A stretch of DNA of 64,000 bases from Fragum whitleyi (GCA_948146395.1 OX411552.1:14368957-14432956); one strand, 5' to 3'; shown: positions 59,201-60,420, numbered from the stretch's first letter. Program-made: numbers and translations. The notes: generated by a model not told the origin, from the letters alone.

Positions 59201-59512
59201 TCTAACGAATGTGATACAGGTTCGTTGTCTATTGATGATGTTAAAGATGACATGGAAATCACTTTAGATAAAGAAAAGGGCATGCAAATAGAAAGTGACA
59301 TTGGATTATCAGCTATTATTACAGGAGTAAAGAAATCAAGTGAACATACTAATTATATTCAGGGAAGTGATAGTGTTAATGCTGAGGACATGTGTAATCA
59401 TGGAGAAATCATTCCAAAGAAAAATTGTGATATTGTCAATGGACACATTGAGAATGAACATTTGACTGATATAAGTGAAGATAAATCTATTATGAATAAT
59501 GACAGGGCATAG
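8193..59512 (+). CDS. ANKRD27: ANKRD27/VARP orthologue, 3' part of gene (17 exons, spliced)
   Basis: Seventeen exons with GT-AG borders and matching phases join into 3062 coding bases (two leading bases, 1019 codons, TAG). Order in the fragment: end of VPS9 domain (about residues 1-55), zinc fingernail CHPLCDCSKC (133-142), ankyrin block 1 (about 163-317), Ser/Pro linker, second fingernail CHPLCQCSKC (464-473), ankyrin block 2 (about 489-655), and an acidic tail to 1019. This is the layout of vertebrate VARP, an endosomal scaffold and Rab21 GEF that binds Rab32/38, VAMP7, and retromer VPS29 through the fingernails. The family is assigned from this order and from local matches to human VARP recalled without a database. 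The N-terminal region is not in view. The visible fragment nearly equals the whole human protein (about 1050 residues) because the tail is longer. Exact mollusc function is inferred. Individual exons are listed separately. Confidence 0.93.
8448..8815 (+). mobile_element. Satellite-cored element fragment
   Basis: Plus-strand relative of the element at 3855-4277: CTCACCTGAGCTTTAAGGATC at the left, then two core units with TTCTCCTGAACCACTGGGCT and CTCCAGAACAACTGGGCT about 130 bp apart. No clear right terminus. Confidence 0.6.
9645..9710 (+). CDS. ANKRD27: ANKRD27 exon 2 in window: VPS9 domain segment
   Basis: The acceptor is TTTCTCTTTTGTAG and the donor GTTAGT. The first base completes the Trp codon of the preceding exon. 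The peptide STNLMYMKHFQQVTLVDKDE continues the VPS9 fold; the corresponding human stretch has a similar run of aromatic and basic residues followed by KDE. The exon ends two bases into a Ser codon. Confidence 0.88.
9763..10011. mobile_element. MITE, TTAACCCTTGTCATGC family
   Basis: The terminal inverted repeats are TTAACCCTTGTTATGCTGA and AGCATGACAAGGGTTAA. The copy is about 249 bp, in opposite orientation to the copies at 38531 and 45440. It lies inside the intron about 50 bp after exon 2. Confidence 0.8.
10826..11029. mobile_element. MITE, GAGCCTGTGTGTGACATTTC family
   Basis: The left end is ATATGAGCCTGTGCCTGATA and the right end AATGTCACACACAGGTTCAT, forming inverted repeats. The middle is a CTGCACAGACTGATC hairpin remnant. 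Other copies are at 23778, 58183 and, partially, 53155, 61748 and 62180. Confidence 0.7.
11318..11405 (+). CDS. ANKRD27: ANKRD27 exon 3 in window: end of VPS9 domain
   Basis: The acceptor is TTTGATTTATTAG and the donor GTAGGA. The exon completes Ser46, and YHLATVEAALNYIMSDELR matches the last helix of VPS9 domains (human VARP has Y-x-L-T-x-F-E-A-A-I-E-Y-I). It ends in phase 0 after a polar stretch leading to the linker. Confidence 0.9.
11525..12850 (+). repeat. Diverged tandem repeat region around a nested element
   Basis: Repeated phrases such as TCAATTTCTCAGCAAAAATT, CAAACTTCACAGACATG and ATTATGGCCCTTTGATGG recur roughly every 140 to 160 bp, most clearly from 11950 to 12790. This is a satellite-cored element body, much decayed. 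A separate element (11657-11951) is inserted in its first units. Confidence 0.65.
11657..11951 (+). mobile_element. Short hairpin-ended element (AGCTCGGCTGTTTTC type), copy 1
   Basis: The left end TTTTTAGCTCGGCTGTTTTC folds with GAAAACCCGAGGT. It is followed by a GTCGTCGTCGTTGTTGTCGT microsatellite. The right end is the hairpin GCACCCGTAGGCGGTGC followed by TCTTGTTT. A second copy is at 54380-54684. It interrupts the surrounding tandem repeat: CTCTATTTT is on one side and GGACAGAATTATGGCCC on the other. Confidence 0.75.
13194..13356. mobile_element. MITE, TTAAGGTAGTGGACC family, copy 1
   Basis: The ends are TTAAGGTATTGG and GGTCCACTACCTTAA; the centre is the foldback GAGGTTTCCTAATGAAAT with its complement. 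The TTAA termini would fit piggyBac-type target preference, which is an inference. Confidence 0.75.
13495..13581 (+). CDS. ANKRD27: ANKRD27 exon 4 in window: linker before first zinc fingernail
   Basis: The acceptor is ATTTAAAG and the donor GTAATG. The exon is 29 codons in phase 0 at both ends. It is Ser/Thr/Lys-rich (RQVSGGSTSTKEKFFQ at its end) with weak similarity to the equivalent human linker. Support comes mainly from exact phase fit between neighbours and intact splice sites, so it is a little less certain than the domain exons. Confidence 0.8.
13847..14592. repeat. Perfect 373-bp tandem duplication containing a minus-strand tRNA-like SINE head
   Basis: Copies at 13847-14219 and 14220-14592 appear identical. 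The first about 70 bp, read on the minus strand, contain GTGGCCTTGTGGTATAGG and GGTCAGGGGTTAAGTTC, which resemble tRNA A and B boxes. The unit also contains a palindrome around AATCGTCTCATCAAGACGATT. Exon 5 starts 104 bp after the second copy. Confidence 0.85.
14697..14886 (+). CDS. ANKRD27: ANKRD27 exon 5 in window: first zinc fingernail and start of ankyrin block 1
   Basis: The acceptor is TTTACAAATTTACAG and the donor GTGGGC, after one base of codon 168. A helix with EAAVRLMLKK is followed by CHPLCDCSKC at 14781-14810. In vertebrate VARP, cysteine clusters of this form bind zinc and dock on VPS29 of retromer. The exon ends in NARDDMGRT, the first turn of ankyrin repeat 1. A perfect 373-bp tandem duplication lies about 100 bp upstream in the intron. 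Confidence 0.93.
15233..15474. mobile_element. MITE, GTGAC-type family, copy 2
   Basis: The ends are GTGACCTGTCACACGAAAAG and CATGTGACGGGTCA, inverted. An internal hairpin contains GACCCTTGTCAGACTGCGTG. The copy is about 242 bp. Confidence 0.8.
15497..15790 (+). mobile_element. SINE, tRNA-headed, plus strand
   Basis: A head with GATCGTGAGTTTGAAATTTG (B-box-like) is followed by a shared body: GTCTCCCACCAATGGGCAAA, ATATGGGATGGGCAGCTGGA, GTACTGATGGCAGAAACAAC, and a tail GGGACTTTAAACCAAAACAA. It has the same body as the copies at 53.3 and 61.9 kb. Confidence 0.7.
15958..16981 (+). mobile_element. Satellite-cored element (ATACGCCCGAAGGG type), copy 1
   Basis: The left end TTTTTATACGCCCGAAGGGT and right end CCCCTTCGGGCGTATATGCG are inverted. 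A GTCCGTCCGTCTGTCC microsatellite follows the left end. The core has units of about 160 bp with CAACTCCTCCTAAACTAT and GAATTATCTGCCCTTGA. The right terminus is a hairpin followed by CTCTTG. It ends 17 bp before exon 6. Similar to bivalve pearl-type elements. No coding capacity. Confidence 0.82.
16999..17138 (+). CDS. ANKRD27: ANKRD27 exon 6 in window: ankyrin repeats 1-2
   Basis: The acceptor is TTACATTTACAG and the donor GTAAGT. The exon encodes ALHIAAFSGQAKLIDVLAKS, completing repeat 1, and GFTPLHLACQKGHQNI, beginning repeat 2. These are canonical ankyrin consensus turns and close to human VARP. A satellite-cored mobile element ends about 17 bp before this exon, so nearly all intron sequence next to the acceptor is element-derived. 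Confidence 0.95.
17205..17310. repeat. Foldback hairpin around CTTTGCATGTGCAATTGAATGC
   Basis: Arms GTTTGCCAATTATACCCGGC and its near complement flank a GGCTTTGCATGTGC centre. The same layout recurs at about 5850-5905 and 54020-54110, indicating a small MITE family. Confidence 0.55.
17814..18072. mobile_element. MITE, GTGAC-type family, copy 3
   Basis: The ends are GTGACCTGTCGCGCAAAAAA and TTTTTCTCTGACATGTCAC. The body has the CCAGCATAGGTCAAC and GACAAGGGTTGACACTTTAC segments of the family. It abuts the GIY-YIG remnant that follows. Confidence 0.8.
18085..18871 (+). pseudogene. GIY-YIG endonuclease remnant fused to C2H2 zinc-finger-like sequence (Penelope-like?)
   Basis: In the frame of 18227-18871, the upstream codons read IYILTCRKCGIQYIGQTGNS, a GIY-YIG nuclease core preceded by a Cys-containing lead as in Penelope-like element C-termini. 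A TAA at 18206-18208 interrupts it. The frame continues with NGHLNDVKN and an RTEEALIDSRQ helix. Then comes a C2H2-like finger (C79, C82, H96, H100 counted from the Met at 18227) and a second finger lacking its last His (C109, C112, H125). The end is strongly basic. No reverse transcriptase lies upstream, so the copy is 5'-truncated. The family call rests on motif layout only; other GIY-YIG elements are possible. Confidence 0.65.
18872..19180 (+). mobile_element. 3' tail of the GIY-YIG element
   Basis: AT-rich untranslated sequence after the TAA, ending with CCTGAAGAAGACCAAAACG and GGTCGAAACGTTGGAAATAA. Tails of this type are common downstream of GIY-YIG retroelements. The segment 19095-19124 resembles a hammerhead ribozyme core: CTGAAGA, a short GACC/GGTC stem, and GAAAC, with one extra A between core and stem. 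Confidence 0.45.
19800..19892 (+). CDS. ANKRD27: ANKRD27 exon 7 in window: ankyrin repeats 2-3
   Basis: The acceptor is CGTTTTTCGCAG and the donor GTAAGT, phase 0 at both ends. LLLVHFGSDISTVDNEGN completes repeat 2, and TPLHLCAKNGHED begins repeat 3. Position and sequence match the human block. Confidence 0.94.
20049..20108. repeat. 28-bp inverted repeat, short loop
   Basis: Arms TTGAGGTTAATTTCCTCC... and the near complement around ATGATTGTTTGGAGG, about two mismatches in 28. The loop is about 4 bp. Confidence 0.7.
20383..20454. mobile_element. Mini foldback (GGCTCAGTGC type), about 72 bp
   Basis: GGCTCAGTGCAAAACAGATG pairs with a right arm ending CGGAGCC; the centre is TTTAAACATATAGG. Relatives are at 64-135, 44750-44818 and 45171-45242. 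Confidence 0.6.
20529..20637 (+). CDS. ANKRD27: ANKRD27 exon 8 in window: ankyrin repeats 3-4
   Basis: The acceptor is TTTTCATTTCAG and the donor GTAGGT, after one base of codon 282. It encodes CVKAILFLDILKNKLNVNAK and then GDTPLHLAAKWGY. Repeat 3 is a few residues longer than canonical; human VARP also has an insertion at this point. Confidence 0.94.
20693..21300 (+). mobile_element. Satellite-cored element fragment (CATGCTCCCCGACGGG type)
   Basis: The left hairpin ATGCTCCCCGACGGGAGGAG precedes a body with TCTCATGGGCAGAATTTTG and ACATCAAAGAGAGATAATT. Similar wording occurs near 31540-31680. The right end is not clear; exon 9 begins about 50 bp later. Confidence 0.5.
21351..21508 (+). CDS. 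ANKRD27: ANKRD27 exon 9 in window: ankyrin repeats 4-5
   Basis: The acceptor is ATTTCCACAG and the donor GTGAGT. It completes Glu282; EGIVRFLLESEANPLTRN ends repeat 4, RQTPLDVAQNPSIKQQL is a degenerate capping repeat 5, and the exon runs into a Pro-rich linker. A downstream TTAAGGTAGTGG foldback element begins about 60 bp after the donor. Confidence 0.94.
21571..21913. mobile_element. MITE, TTAAGGTAGTGGACC family, copy 2, with triplicated inner hairpin
   Basis: The ends are TTAAGGTAGTGGAAC and GGTCCACTACCTTAA. The inner palindrome CAAGGTTTCCTAATGAAAAT plus complement occurs three times in tandem, separated by AACACTGTTAAAGTTCATTA, so the copy is about twice the usual 160 bp. Confidence 0.85.
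22300..23352 (+). mobile_element. Satellite-cored element (ATGCCCCCCAAAGGGGC type)
   Basis: The left hairpin GCCCCCCAAAGGGGC is followed by GTCTGTCCATC-type microsatellite remnants. The core units start GAGCATATCTCCTAAAGTAT near 22674, 22831, 22985 and 23097; the last two form a 113-bp duplication that looks perfect. The right terminus is hairpin GCCATGTCCAACATGGC plus TCTTATTT. No coding capacity. Confidence 0.78.
23623..23707. repeat. 30-bp inverted repeat
   Basis: ATATATCAAGGGGTTAGAGC and its near complement GCTCTAACCCCTCGATATAT flank a 25-bp AT-rich loop. Confidence 0.7.
23778..24026. mobile_element. MITE, GAGCCTGTGTGTGACATTTC family
   Basis: The left end is ATGAGCCTGTGTGTGAGATT and the right end GAAATGTAACACACAGGATC, inverted. 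The inner hairpin is GGCCAGTCTGTGCATCCGC with its partner. Confidence 0.75.
24321..24398. repeat. Near-perfect 37-bp palindrome
   Basis: The arm TAAATAACAACTGAAAAATC continues to GAGAATGA, and the right arm is its complement with one mismatch; the spacer is about 4 bp. Such a near-perfect hairpin implies recent origin or recent arm conversion. Confidence 0.8.
24613..24735 (+). CDS. ANKRD27: ANKRD27 exon 10 in window: Ser/Pro-rich inter-ankyrin linker
   Basis: The acceptor AG at 24611-24612 (GTGTATTTATAG) gives phase 0 and the frame FSEPQPSTPTQPTS... to RSSSESDSIPTSPK. A competing AG seven bases downstream (TTTTCAG) would break the frame. The donor is GTAAAT at 24736. The Ser-rich RRNSQRSSSESDS stretch resembles the linker between ankyrin blocks in human VARP, the region reported to contribute to VAMP7 binding. 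The end of this exon and its donor are duplicated downstream. Confidence 0.82.
24736..26175 (+). repeat. Tandem copies of exon 10 end plus splice donor, one split by an element
   Basis: After the exon 10 donor (24736), CCTCAG-GTAAAT recurs at 24769. A fuller copy of the exon end with CTCGG-GTAAAT ends at 24881. A third copy begins at about 24887 and is interrupted at about 24981 by the element ending at 26146; its own donor CCTCAG-GTAAAT follows at 26157. Using the 24769 donor adds 33 bases in frame (VNINLYPSSPQ). Reading further meets TAG before the 24881 donor. Confidence 0.85.
24981..26146 (+). mobile_element. Satellite-cored element (ATACGCCCGAAGGG type), copy 2
   Basis: It has the same ends as the 15958 copy, with about six core units of roughly 160 bp (CGACTCCTCCTAAACTACC, GAATTATCTGCCCTTGAAT) and a GTCCGTCCGTCTGTC microsatellite. 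It sits inside a duplicated copy of exon 10, so it inserted after that duplication. Confidence 0.85.
26357..26539 (+). CDS. ANKRD27: ANKRD27 exon 11 in window: linker and pre-fingernail helix
   Basis: The acceptor is CTCTTTTTCAG and the donor GTGGGT, phase 0 at both ends, 61 codons. A Ser/Thr/Pro-rich stretch is followed by QIEKLFKAIANKDLPL, aligning with the helix before the second fingernail in human VARP (EVEKLLRAVADGDLEM). An internal GTGAGC within the exon is a potential cryptic donor. Confidence 0.9.
27244..27369 (+). CDS. ANKRD27: ANKRD27 exon 12 in window: second zinc fingernail
   Basis: The acceptor is CTAAATTTCAG and the donor GTAAGT, phase 0, 42 codons. It encodes IKYYLGWSETEDSDEDE and then CHPLCQCSKC at 27325-27354. 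Human VARP has LLEWTEED, an acidic stretch, and CHPLCQCPKC here. Four cysteines and the HPL turn are intact. The last about 57 bp of the exon together with the donor are the founder unit of a tandem array that fills the next 790 bp. Confidence 0.95.
27312..28160 (+). repeat. Minisatellite, mostly 87-bp units, derived from the zinc-fingernail exon and its donor
   Basis: About ten units begin near 27312, 27402, 27484, 27570, 27652, 27743, 27830, 27917, 28004 and 28091. Each carries an exon-12-like stretch (GTGAAGACATTATGTCATCC onward), a CTACAAAAA-GTAAGT donor (the last is GTGAGT) and about 30 bp of intron. Only the first unit, the real exon end, keeps CHPLCQCSKC and an open frame throughout. 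Others lose cysteines or gain stops (for example GTG-TAG in unit 2 and ACA-TAA in unit 8). The 87-bp period, a multiple of three, leaves long open frames on the minus strand that are not genes. Confidence 0.92.
29030..29253 (-). mobile_element. SINE, tRNA-headed, minus strand
   Basis: On the minus strand the head reads AGTCGGTAGAGCTTTGGACT ... GAGTTTGATTCC (A- and B-box-like). It is followed by the family body (TAGCAGCTGGAGACTTGG, GAAATACCAGGGATCC). About 220 bp, moderately diverged. Confidence 0.75.
30360..31510 (-). mobile_element. Satellite-cored element (CCCCACCGGTTGCC type), minus strand
   Basis: About seven units of roughly 157 bp carry TGTACCAAGTTTGAAGTTGC, GGAGATATGGTC and AACAAAGGGCAATAACTCA. 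The plus-strand right end carries AGACAGACAGACGGACGGAC and then CCCCCAACTGGCAACCGGTG. On the minus strand this is the left hairpin plus GTCC microsatellite of this class. Confidence 0.75.
31959..32120. mobile_element. MITE, GTGAC-type family, partial copy 4
   Basis: The left half is preserved (TGACACGTCACGCAAAAAGG, CCAGCATAGGTCAAGCAC, GGAAGGTAGATTG). The right half is absent; unrelated sequence begins near 32120. Confidence 0.75.
32220..33180. repeat. Diverged array of GGAGGTCAACAATCATC motifs with interspersed TGACGTC sites
   Basis: About seven blocks of 45-50 bp (near 32229, 32412, 32518, 32661, 32810, 32930 and 33137) share AACGGAGGTCAACAATCATC followed by CCATTATAAATGATATT. Spacing is irregular, about 105 to 205 bp. 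Linkers repeatedly contain GTCGTACCTACA and ATGACGTCT or AGACGTCAT. CG dinucleotides are more frequent than in neighbouring intron. I do not recognise the family, and no frame is conserved across blocks. Confidence 0.6.
33360..34317 (-). mobile_element. Satellite-cored element (AGCTCCACTGGCT type), minus strand
   Basis: Four or five units of about 163 bp share AAAGGGTCACTCAAGGATCA and AATGACCTCCGCCCATAAAA. The plus-strand right end has GGACGGACGGAGGGACGCAC and then CCAGTGGCTTTCAGCCAGTG-GAGCTAAAAA, i.e. a left hairpin after a T-run on the minus strand. The family recurs weakly at 63500-63760. Confidence 0.75.
34749..35522 (-). pseudogene. Penelope-like element C-terminus (linker and GIY-YIG endonuclease), 5'-truncated
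   Basis: An open frame of 257 codons. Residues 75-100 read RKVFADQPIISYRRDKNLAD, typical of the RT-to-nuclease linker of Penelope-like elements. A CGRDCKLC cysteine motif at 122-129 precedes the nuclease. The GIY-YIG domain shows GIY at 161-163, YIG at 172-174, Arg183, His187, Glu234 in RRQRE and Asn249 in GLNI. The reverse transcriptase is missing: at its 5' end the frame runs directly into BEL/Pao sequence. The open frame is intact, so decay is limited, but without RT it cannot be autonomous. The Met start is arbitrary. Confidence 0.85.
35523..36135 (-). pseudogene. BEL/Pao retrotransposon fragment: retropepsin-like and DUF1758-type region
   Basis: Minus-strand frame (extending into the junction at 35446-35522) with VKVLIDDQSNKTFVKPELF, the protease DDQSN motif, then LLGRNIWEVHHIFDQITGP and AQRLALGWVIIGDLCLD. 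These are hallmarks of the BEL/Pao pol N-terminus. It runs on without RT, RNase H or integrase: downstream on the minus strand the sequence changes to the Penelope-like fragment. Family assigned from recalled motifs. Confidence 0.85.
36258..36536 (-). pseudogene. BEL/Pao fragment: zinc knuckles
   Basis: Minus-strand frame with LKENRYCFRCCDTTSHMAKN and CSLCKSDNHQSAMH, the paired zinc knuckles between Gag and protease in BEL/Pao elements. It is separated from the neighbouring frames by short gaps with stops, showing decay. Confidence 0.85.
36608..37197 (-). pseudogene. BEL/Pao fragment: DUF1759-type Gag, frameshifted
   Basis: Two overlapping minus-strand frames. The first (36931-37197) has NFDDRPETFPLWKSMFKSI and DLLIRYLGQESRQYALN. 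The second (36608-36961) has EERYGCPEMIDLALRRKLEA. The family motif runs from one frame into the other around 36940-36965, indicating a single-base frameshift in an otherwise recognisable Gag. Confidence 0.82.
37244..37813 (-). pseudogene. BEL/Pao fragment: Gag N-terminal coiled coil
   Basis: A 189-codon minus-strand frame, Lys/Glu/Leu-rich (KLTLAYAEREMELKQNKALL and onwards), predicted by eye to be coiled coil. This is the usual N-terminal part of BEL/Pao Gag. The C-terminal residues form short LNLKF-x-RNLK repeats made by an approximately 24-bp DNA repeat at 37250-37350. No 5' LTR was recognised upstream. Confidence 0.7.
38531..38772. mobile_element. MITE, TTAACCCTTGTCATGC family
   Basis: The left end is TTACCCTTGTCATGCTGAAT and the right end GGGCTCAGCATAAGGGTTAA. 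It closely matches the copy at 45440-45682 (shared AAAGCACTGAAAGTACCAAC, GGCTGATGTTGGTCTATAGC). Confidence 0.85.
40605..40864. mobile_element. MITE, GTGAC-type family, best-preserved copy
   Basis: TIRs of about 25 bp: GTGACCCGTCACGCAAAAAG and CTTTTTGTGTGACGGGTCA. An inner hairpin is GACCCTAGTCAATCTGCGCA with its partner. It is followed directly by a TATATATA tract (40863-40888), possibly the insertion site. Confidence 0.85.
41545..41722 (-). mobile_element. SINE fragment, minus strand
   Basis: Contains GGCTGGAGCATCTATCAATG, GGATTCCTTGTATTTATC and CAGCTGCTATCCCACAAAGG, the reverse of the SINE body. The tRNA-like head is lost. Confidence 0.65.
43378..43405. repeat. Poly-C/poly-A homopolymer junction
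   Basis: Eleven C directly followed by about 17 A. Low-complexity; the length is likely unreliable in the assembly. Confidence 0.9.
44545..44733 (+). CDS. ANKRD27: ANKRD27 exon 13 in window: ankyrin block 2, repeats 1-2
   Basis: The acceptor is TGTATTTAAG and the donor GTAAAT, phase 0, 63 codons. It encodes KGFAPLHISVIEKNMDAFKL, RRGANVNIQTLKQ and TPLHLACYCSS. It is separated from exon 12 by about 17.2 kb, the largest intron in view; the join reads CHPLQK-VSGRTS without loss compared with human VARP, so no exon is needed between them. Confidence 0.94.
45171..45242. mobile_element. Mini foldback (GGCTCAGCATGAAACAG type)
   Basis: GATGGCTCAGCATGAAACAG pairs with TGTTTTGCGCTGAGCCATC around a TATAAACATATAAGG centre. 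About 72 bp, one of the better copies of this small family. Confidence 0.75.
45440..45682. mobile_element. MITE, TTAACCCTTGTCATGC family
   Basis: The ends are TTAACCCTTGTCATGCTGAA and TTCAGCATGACAAGGGTAA. Same orientation as 38531, with only scattered differences between the two by eye. Confidence 0.85.
46065..47083 (+). mobile_element. Satellite-cored element (AGCTCACCTGAGC type)
   Basis: The left end TTTTTAGCTCACCTGAGCAC folds with GTACTCAAGGTGAGCT. Four core units of about 165 bp carry CTTTCATATTTGGTATGTAG and ATCTAGTGGACCTC. The right end is CAGGTGAGCGATCTTGGACC, hairpin GGACCATCATGGTCC, then TCTTGTTT. Confidence 0.85.
47887..48164. mobile_element. MITE with CTGAGGTGCG termini
   Basis: CCTGAGGTGCGATTCTTAG at the left and AAAAAACGCACCTCAGA at the right. 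Subterminal TTAAGAATCTCATTAAGATT-type repeats lie inside. No other copy in the window. Confidence 0.6.
49172..49240. repeat. GAAT tetranucleotide microsatellite
   Basis: Nearly uninterrupted GAAT/GAGT repeats. The minus-strand frames across it (SFIHS repeats) are artefacts of the microsatellite. The flanks (GTGTTTGGAATGAATGA, AAATGTCAATTTCA) resemble 34635-34710, so both descend from one dispersed repeat. Confidence 0.85.
49470..49589 (+). CDS. ANKRD27: ANKRD27 exon 14 in window: ankyrin block 2, repeats 2-3
   Basis: The acceptor is TTGTATATTTTAG and the donor GTAGAT, phase 0, 40 codons. It encodes MTQSLVKYGAKVNAIDQHGE and IPLHLACAKKNREIVAFLIQ, a canonical ankyrin turn. The ATG at its start is an internal Met, not a translation start. 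Confidence 0.94.
49796..52562 (+). mobile_element. Satellite-cored element with about 18 units of 145 bp
   Basis: The left end TTTTTAGCTCACCTGAGCAC plus GTGCTCAAGGTGAGC hairpin is followed by GTCCGTCGTCCGTCGTCAG. Units then start CCTTGTAGACACTCTAGA every about 145 bp from 49900, each with AATTTGGTCAGAATGATTGT and GGGTCAAGTGGGGTCAAAA. Later units are more diverged, and one near 52195 is rearranged. The right end is CAGGTGAGCGATTCAGGG, hairpin GGGCCACTATGGCCC, then TCTTGTTT. Its many plus-strand frames are shadows of the repeat. Confidence 0.9.
52736..52963. mobile_element. MITE, TTAACCCTTTCCTGTTT family, copy 1
   Basis: The left end is TTAACCCTTTCCTGTTTTAC; the right end GGATTAAACAGCAAAGGGA has drifted. 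An inner palindrome is AGAAGAAATTGCTTGTCAG with its partner. Closely similar to 59624-59852. Confidence 0.85.
53155..53272. mobile_element. MITE fragment, GAGCCTGTGTGTGACATTTC family
   Basis: The left half (GGAGCCTGTGTGTGACATTT) and the central hairpin (GCAGCTGCACAATCTGATCA) are present; the right half is replaced by a SINE. Confidence 0.65.
53275..53442 (+). mobile_element. SINE fragment next to exon 15
   Basis: The body has CACAGCTTCAAACCCTGATG (B-box-like), TGTCTCCCACCAATTGTCC and TGGGATAGCAGCTAGGATAG. It stops about 30 bp before the exon 15 acceptor. Confidence 0.7.
53473..53631 (+). CDS. ANKRD27: ANKRD27 exon 15 in window: ankyrin block 2, repeats 3-5
   Basis: The acceptor is TATTTTCCACAG and the donor GTAAGG, phase 0, 53 codons. 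It encodes GNTPLHLATSHNAAEVVRIL, DNGAEIDVKNREGQ and TPYHLI. A SINE-like sequence ends roughly 30 bp upstream of the acceptor. Confidence 0.95.
53632..54181. other. Intron 15
   Basis: Contains a decayed satellite-core-like stretch (TTTTGTCTGTCAGTTTGTTC, GAAACTTGGTCAGATTAATT near 53700-53790) and a foldback around 54020-54110 (TTGCATGCAAGTGCATGCAC). The 105-codon plus-strand frame here is not coding. Confidence 0.5.
54182..54278 (+). CDS. ANKRD27: ANKRD27 exon 16 in window: end of ankyrin block 2
   Basis: The acceptor is TTGATATTATTATAG and the donor GTCAGT, after one base of codon 667. SPDVQKILLKKQGEIKS closes the last ankyrin repeat (human: QNSKIMELLQ). It then turns polar (TSQTELSTGKTTGKS) and leads into the tail. 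The acceptor pyrimidine tract is weak, but phases fit on both sides. Confidence 0.87.
54380..54684 (+). mobile_element. Short hairpin-ended element (AGCTCGGCTGTTTTC type), copy 2
   Basis: Diverged partner of 11657-11951: GGTATTGCTATATAGCC, a GCCGTCGTTGTTGTCGACGT stretch, GGTTCTATGGAAGGCATTCA, and the right end GGCACCCGTAGGCAGTGC followed by TCTTGTTT. Confidence 0.8.
55058..55215. mobile_element. MITE, TTAAGGTAGTGGACC family, copy 3
   Basis: The ends are TCAAGGTAGTGGACCC and AGTCCACTACCTTAA with the GTTGACCAAGGTTACC hairpin inside. A partial second start (TTAAGGTAGTTGACCCC) lies at 55021. Confidence 0.8.
55609..57058 (+). mobile_element. Satellite-cored element (ATACGCCCGAAGGG type), copy 3, longest
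   Basis: The left end is TTTTTATATGCCCAAAGGGT and the right end CCCCATCGGACGTATATGCG plus CTCTTGTTT, both more diverged than in the other two copies. About five core units of roughly 160 bp are followed by a unique stretch also present in copy 1 (TGCCATAATGTAACCCTGAT, TGTTATGGCACCAGTTGTC). Confidence 0.85.
57366..57385. repeat. Poly-G tract
   Basis: About 17 consecutive G after CTAAAAACTA. This low-complexity tract may cause assembly length errors. It precedes GTCTGTCTGTCTGTCTG near 57416. Confidence 0.9.
57997..58172. mobile_element. MITE, TTAAGGTAGTGGACC family, copy 4
   Basis: The left end is TTAAGGTAGTGGACCAG; the right end is degraded. The inner foldback is GAGTTTTCCTAATGATTTAA with AGGAAATCTCAGTCAAC. 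Confidence 0.7.
58183..58429. mobile_element. MITE, GAGCCTGTGTGTGACATTTC family, next to terminal exon
   Basis: The ends are TATATGAGCCTGTGTGTTAC and TGTCACACACAGGCTCATAT. The inner hairpin is GCCTGTGTGTCTGCACAGTC. Its right end is 22 bp before the acceptor of the terminal exon, so the probable branch-point region lies within or at the edge of the element. Confidence 0.85.
58452..59512 (+). CDS. ANKRD27: ANKRD27 terminal exon: repetitive, acidic C-terminal tail
   Basis: The acceptor is GATTGTGTTCCAG. The exon completes Gly667, then has 352 codons and TAG. Residues 668-790 carry a repeated FDK/FDR motif: KTFDKTHSLKRSKTFD, then KSFDKSMCLKHSQTFD, then QSFDSLSLRH. These are followed by DDDADDWEEIPDH and a long Asn/Asp/Glu/Ser-rich, probably disordered stretch. 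The open frame extends upstream to an ATG at 58313, but that part is intronic. Vertebrate VARP tails are much shorter here and I recognise no domain. It is phase-compatible with exon 16. Assignment to this gene is strong by context; function is unknown. Confidence 0.88.
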
Positions 59513-60420
59513 TGCGACGAAAATATGTTAGACAATCAAAATGCCGGTGATAAAGCAAATGAAATAGAAGCATCAACAAAAACTTGAAACTTACCATATA
59601 AACTTGTGTACAATAATCAAGATTTAACCCTTTCCTGTTTTTCAAAATTTTGGACATGTCCAAATTCAAAGGTTTTGCAGACGAAAATTTAAAGTTGATT
59701 TAATTTGAAAAATAACCATCCAGTAGGGTAGAAAATAGTGTGGAAAAAGAAGAAATTGCTTGCCAGAAGCAATTTCTTCTTTTTTCACAATGTTTTCTCA
59801 ATCATAAAATCACAAACACGTAAAAAGCAGGGATTAAACAGGAAAGGGTTAAGTGCATGTATTTATTCCTTTATTTAACACCAGCAAGTCAAATATGTCT
59901 CAAAATTTATCATCTAAGAGATAAAGAGGATACTTTTTTAATTCACAGAGATATGAAACTAAGAAACAAATTACACTATATGAAAACCAGAAATGGGCTC
60001 AAACAAAAGTGTCATTAAAATTTTGGTATCATTTCTAAATGAAAGAGAAAAATATCTTCACTATAGAGTAAGCTTTTTACTAATATAGATAAGTTTTCTG
60101 TTGGTCTACTTTGTGTCCTAGCTATCAAAATAGCTTTATACTCAAAATTGTTTCCATAGAAGTAAGATACCAATTCTTTAGCCAATGAGAATGCAAGAAT
60201 TTTGATTGACAAACTAAAGATGAATCATGAAACAATTACTGCTCATTCAGAGTTTAACAATTGAGACAGATTTTCATTTTATAGACTGAGCAAAAGTGGA
60301 ACTCAACACCTCAAAAATCTCTGGAAATTGTTCCCACAAACAGCATTTTTTATGCACTAAAGGCAATAAAAAAAGGGGAAAACATTTAGGAAAAAGAGAA
60401 ATTGCTTGTCAAAAAAAAAA
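59513..60420 (+). other. Presumed 3' UTR of ANKRD27 and flank
   Basis: Sequence after the TAG at 59510-59512 contains no further open frame of note. A 229-bp MITE (59624-59852) lies about 110 bp after the stop. AATAAA-like words occur near 60364 and around 61093, but no cleavage site can be fixed from sequence alone. If transcripts reach the first of these, the MITE would be part of the mature 3' UTR. Confidence 0.4.
59624..59852. mobile_element. MITE, TTAACCCTTTCCTGTTT family, copy 2, in presumed 3' UTR
   Basis: Perfect 17-bp TIRs (TTAACCCTTTCCTGTTT and complement). The inner palindrome is AGAAGAAATTGCTTGCCAG with GAAGCAATTTCTTCTTTTTT. About 110 bp after the ANKRD27 stop. Confidence 0.9.
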
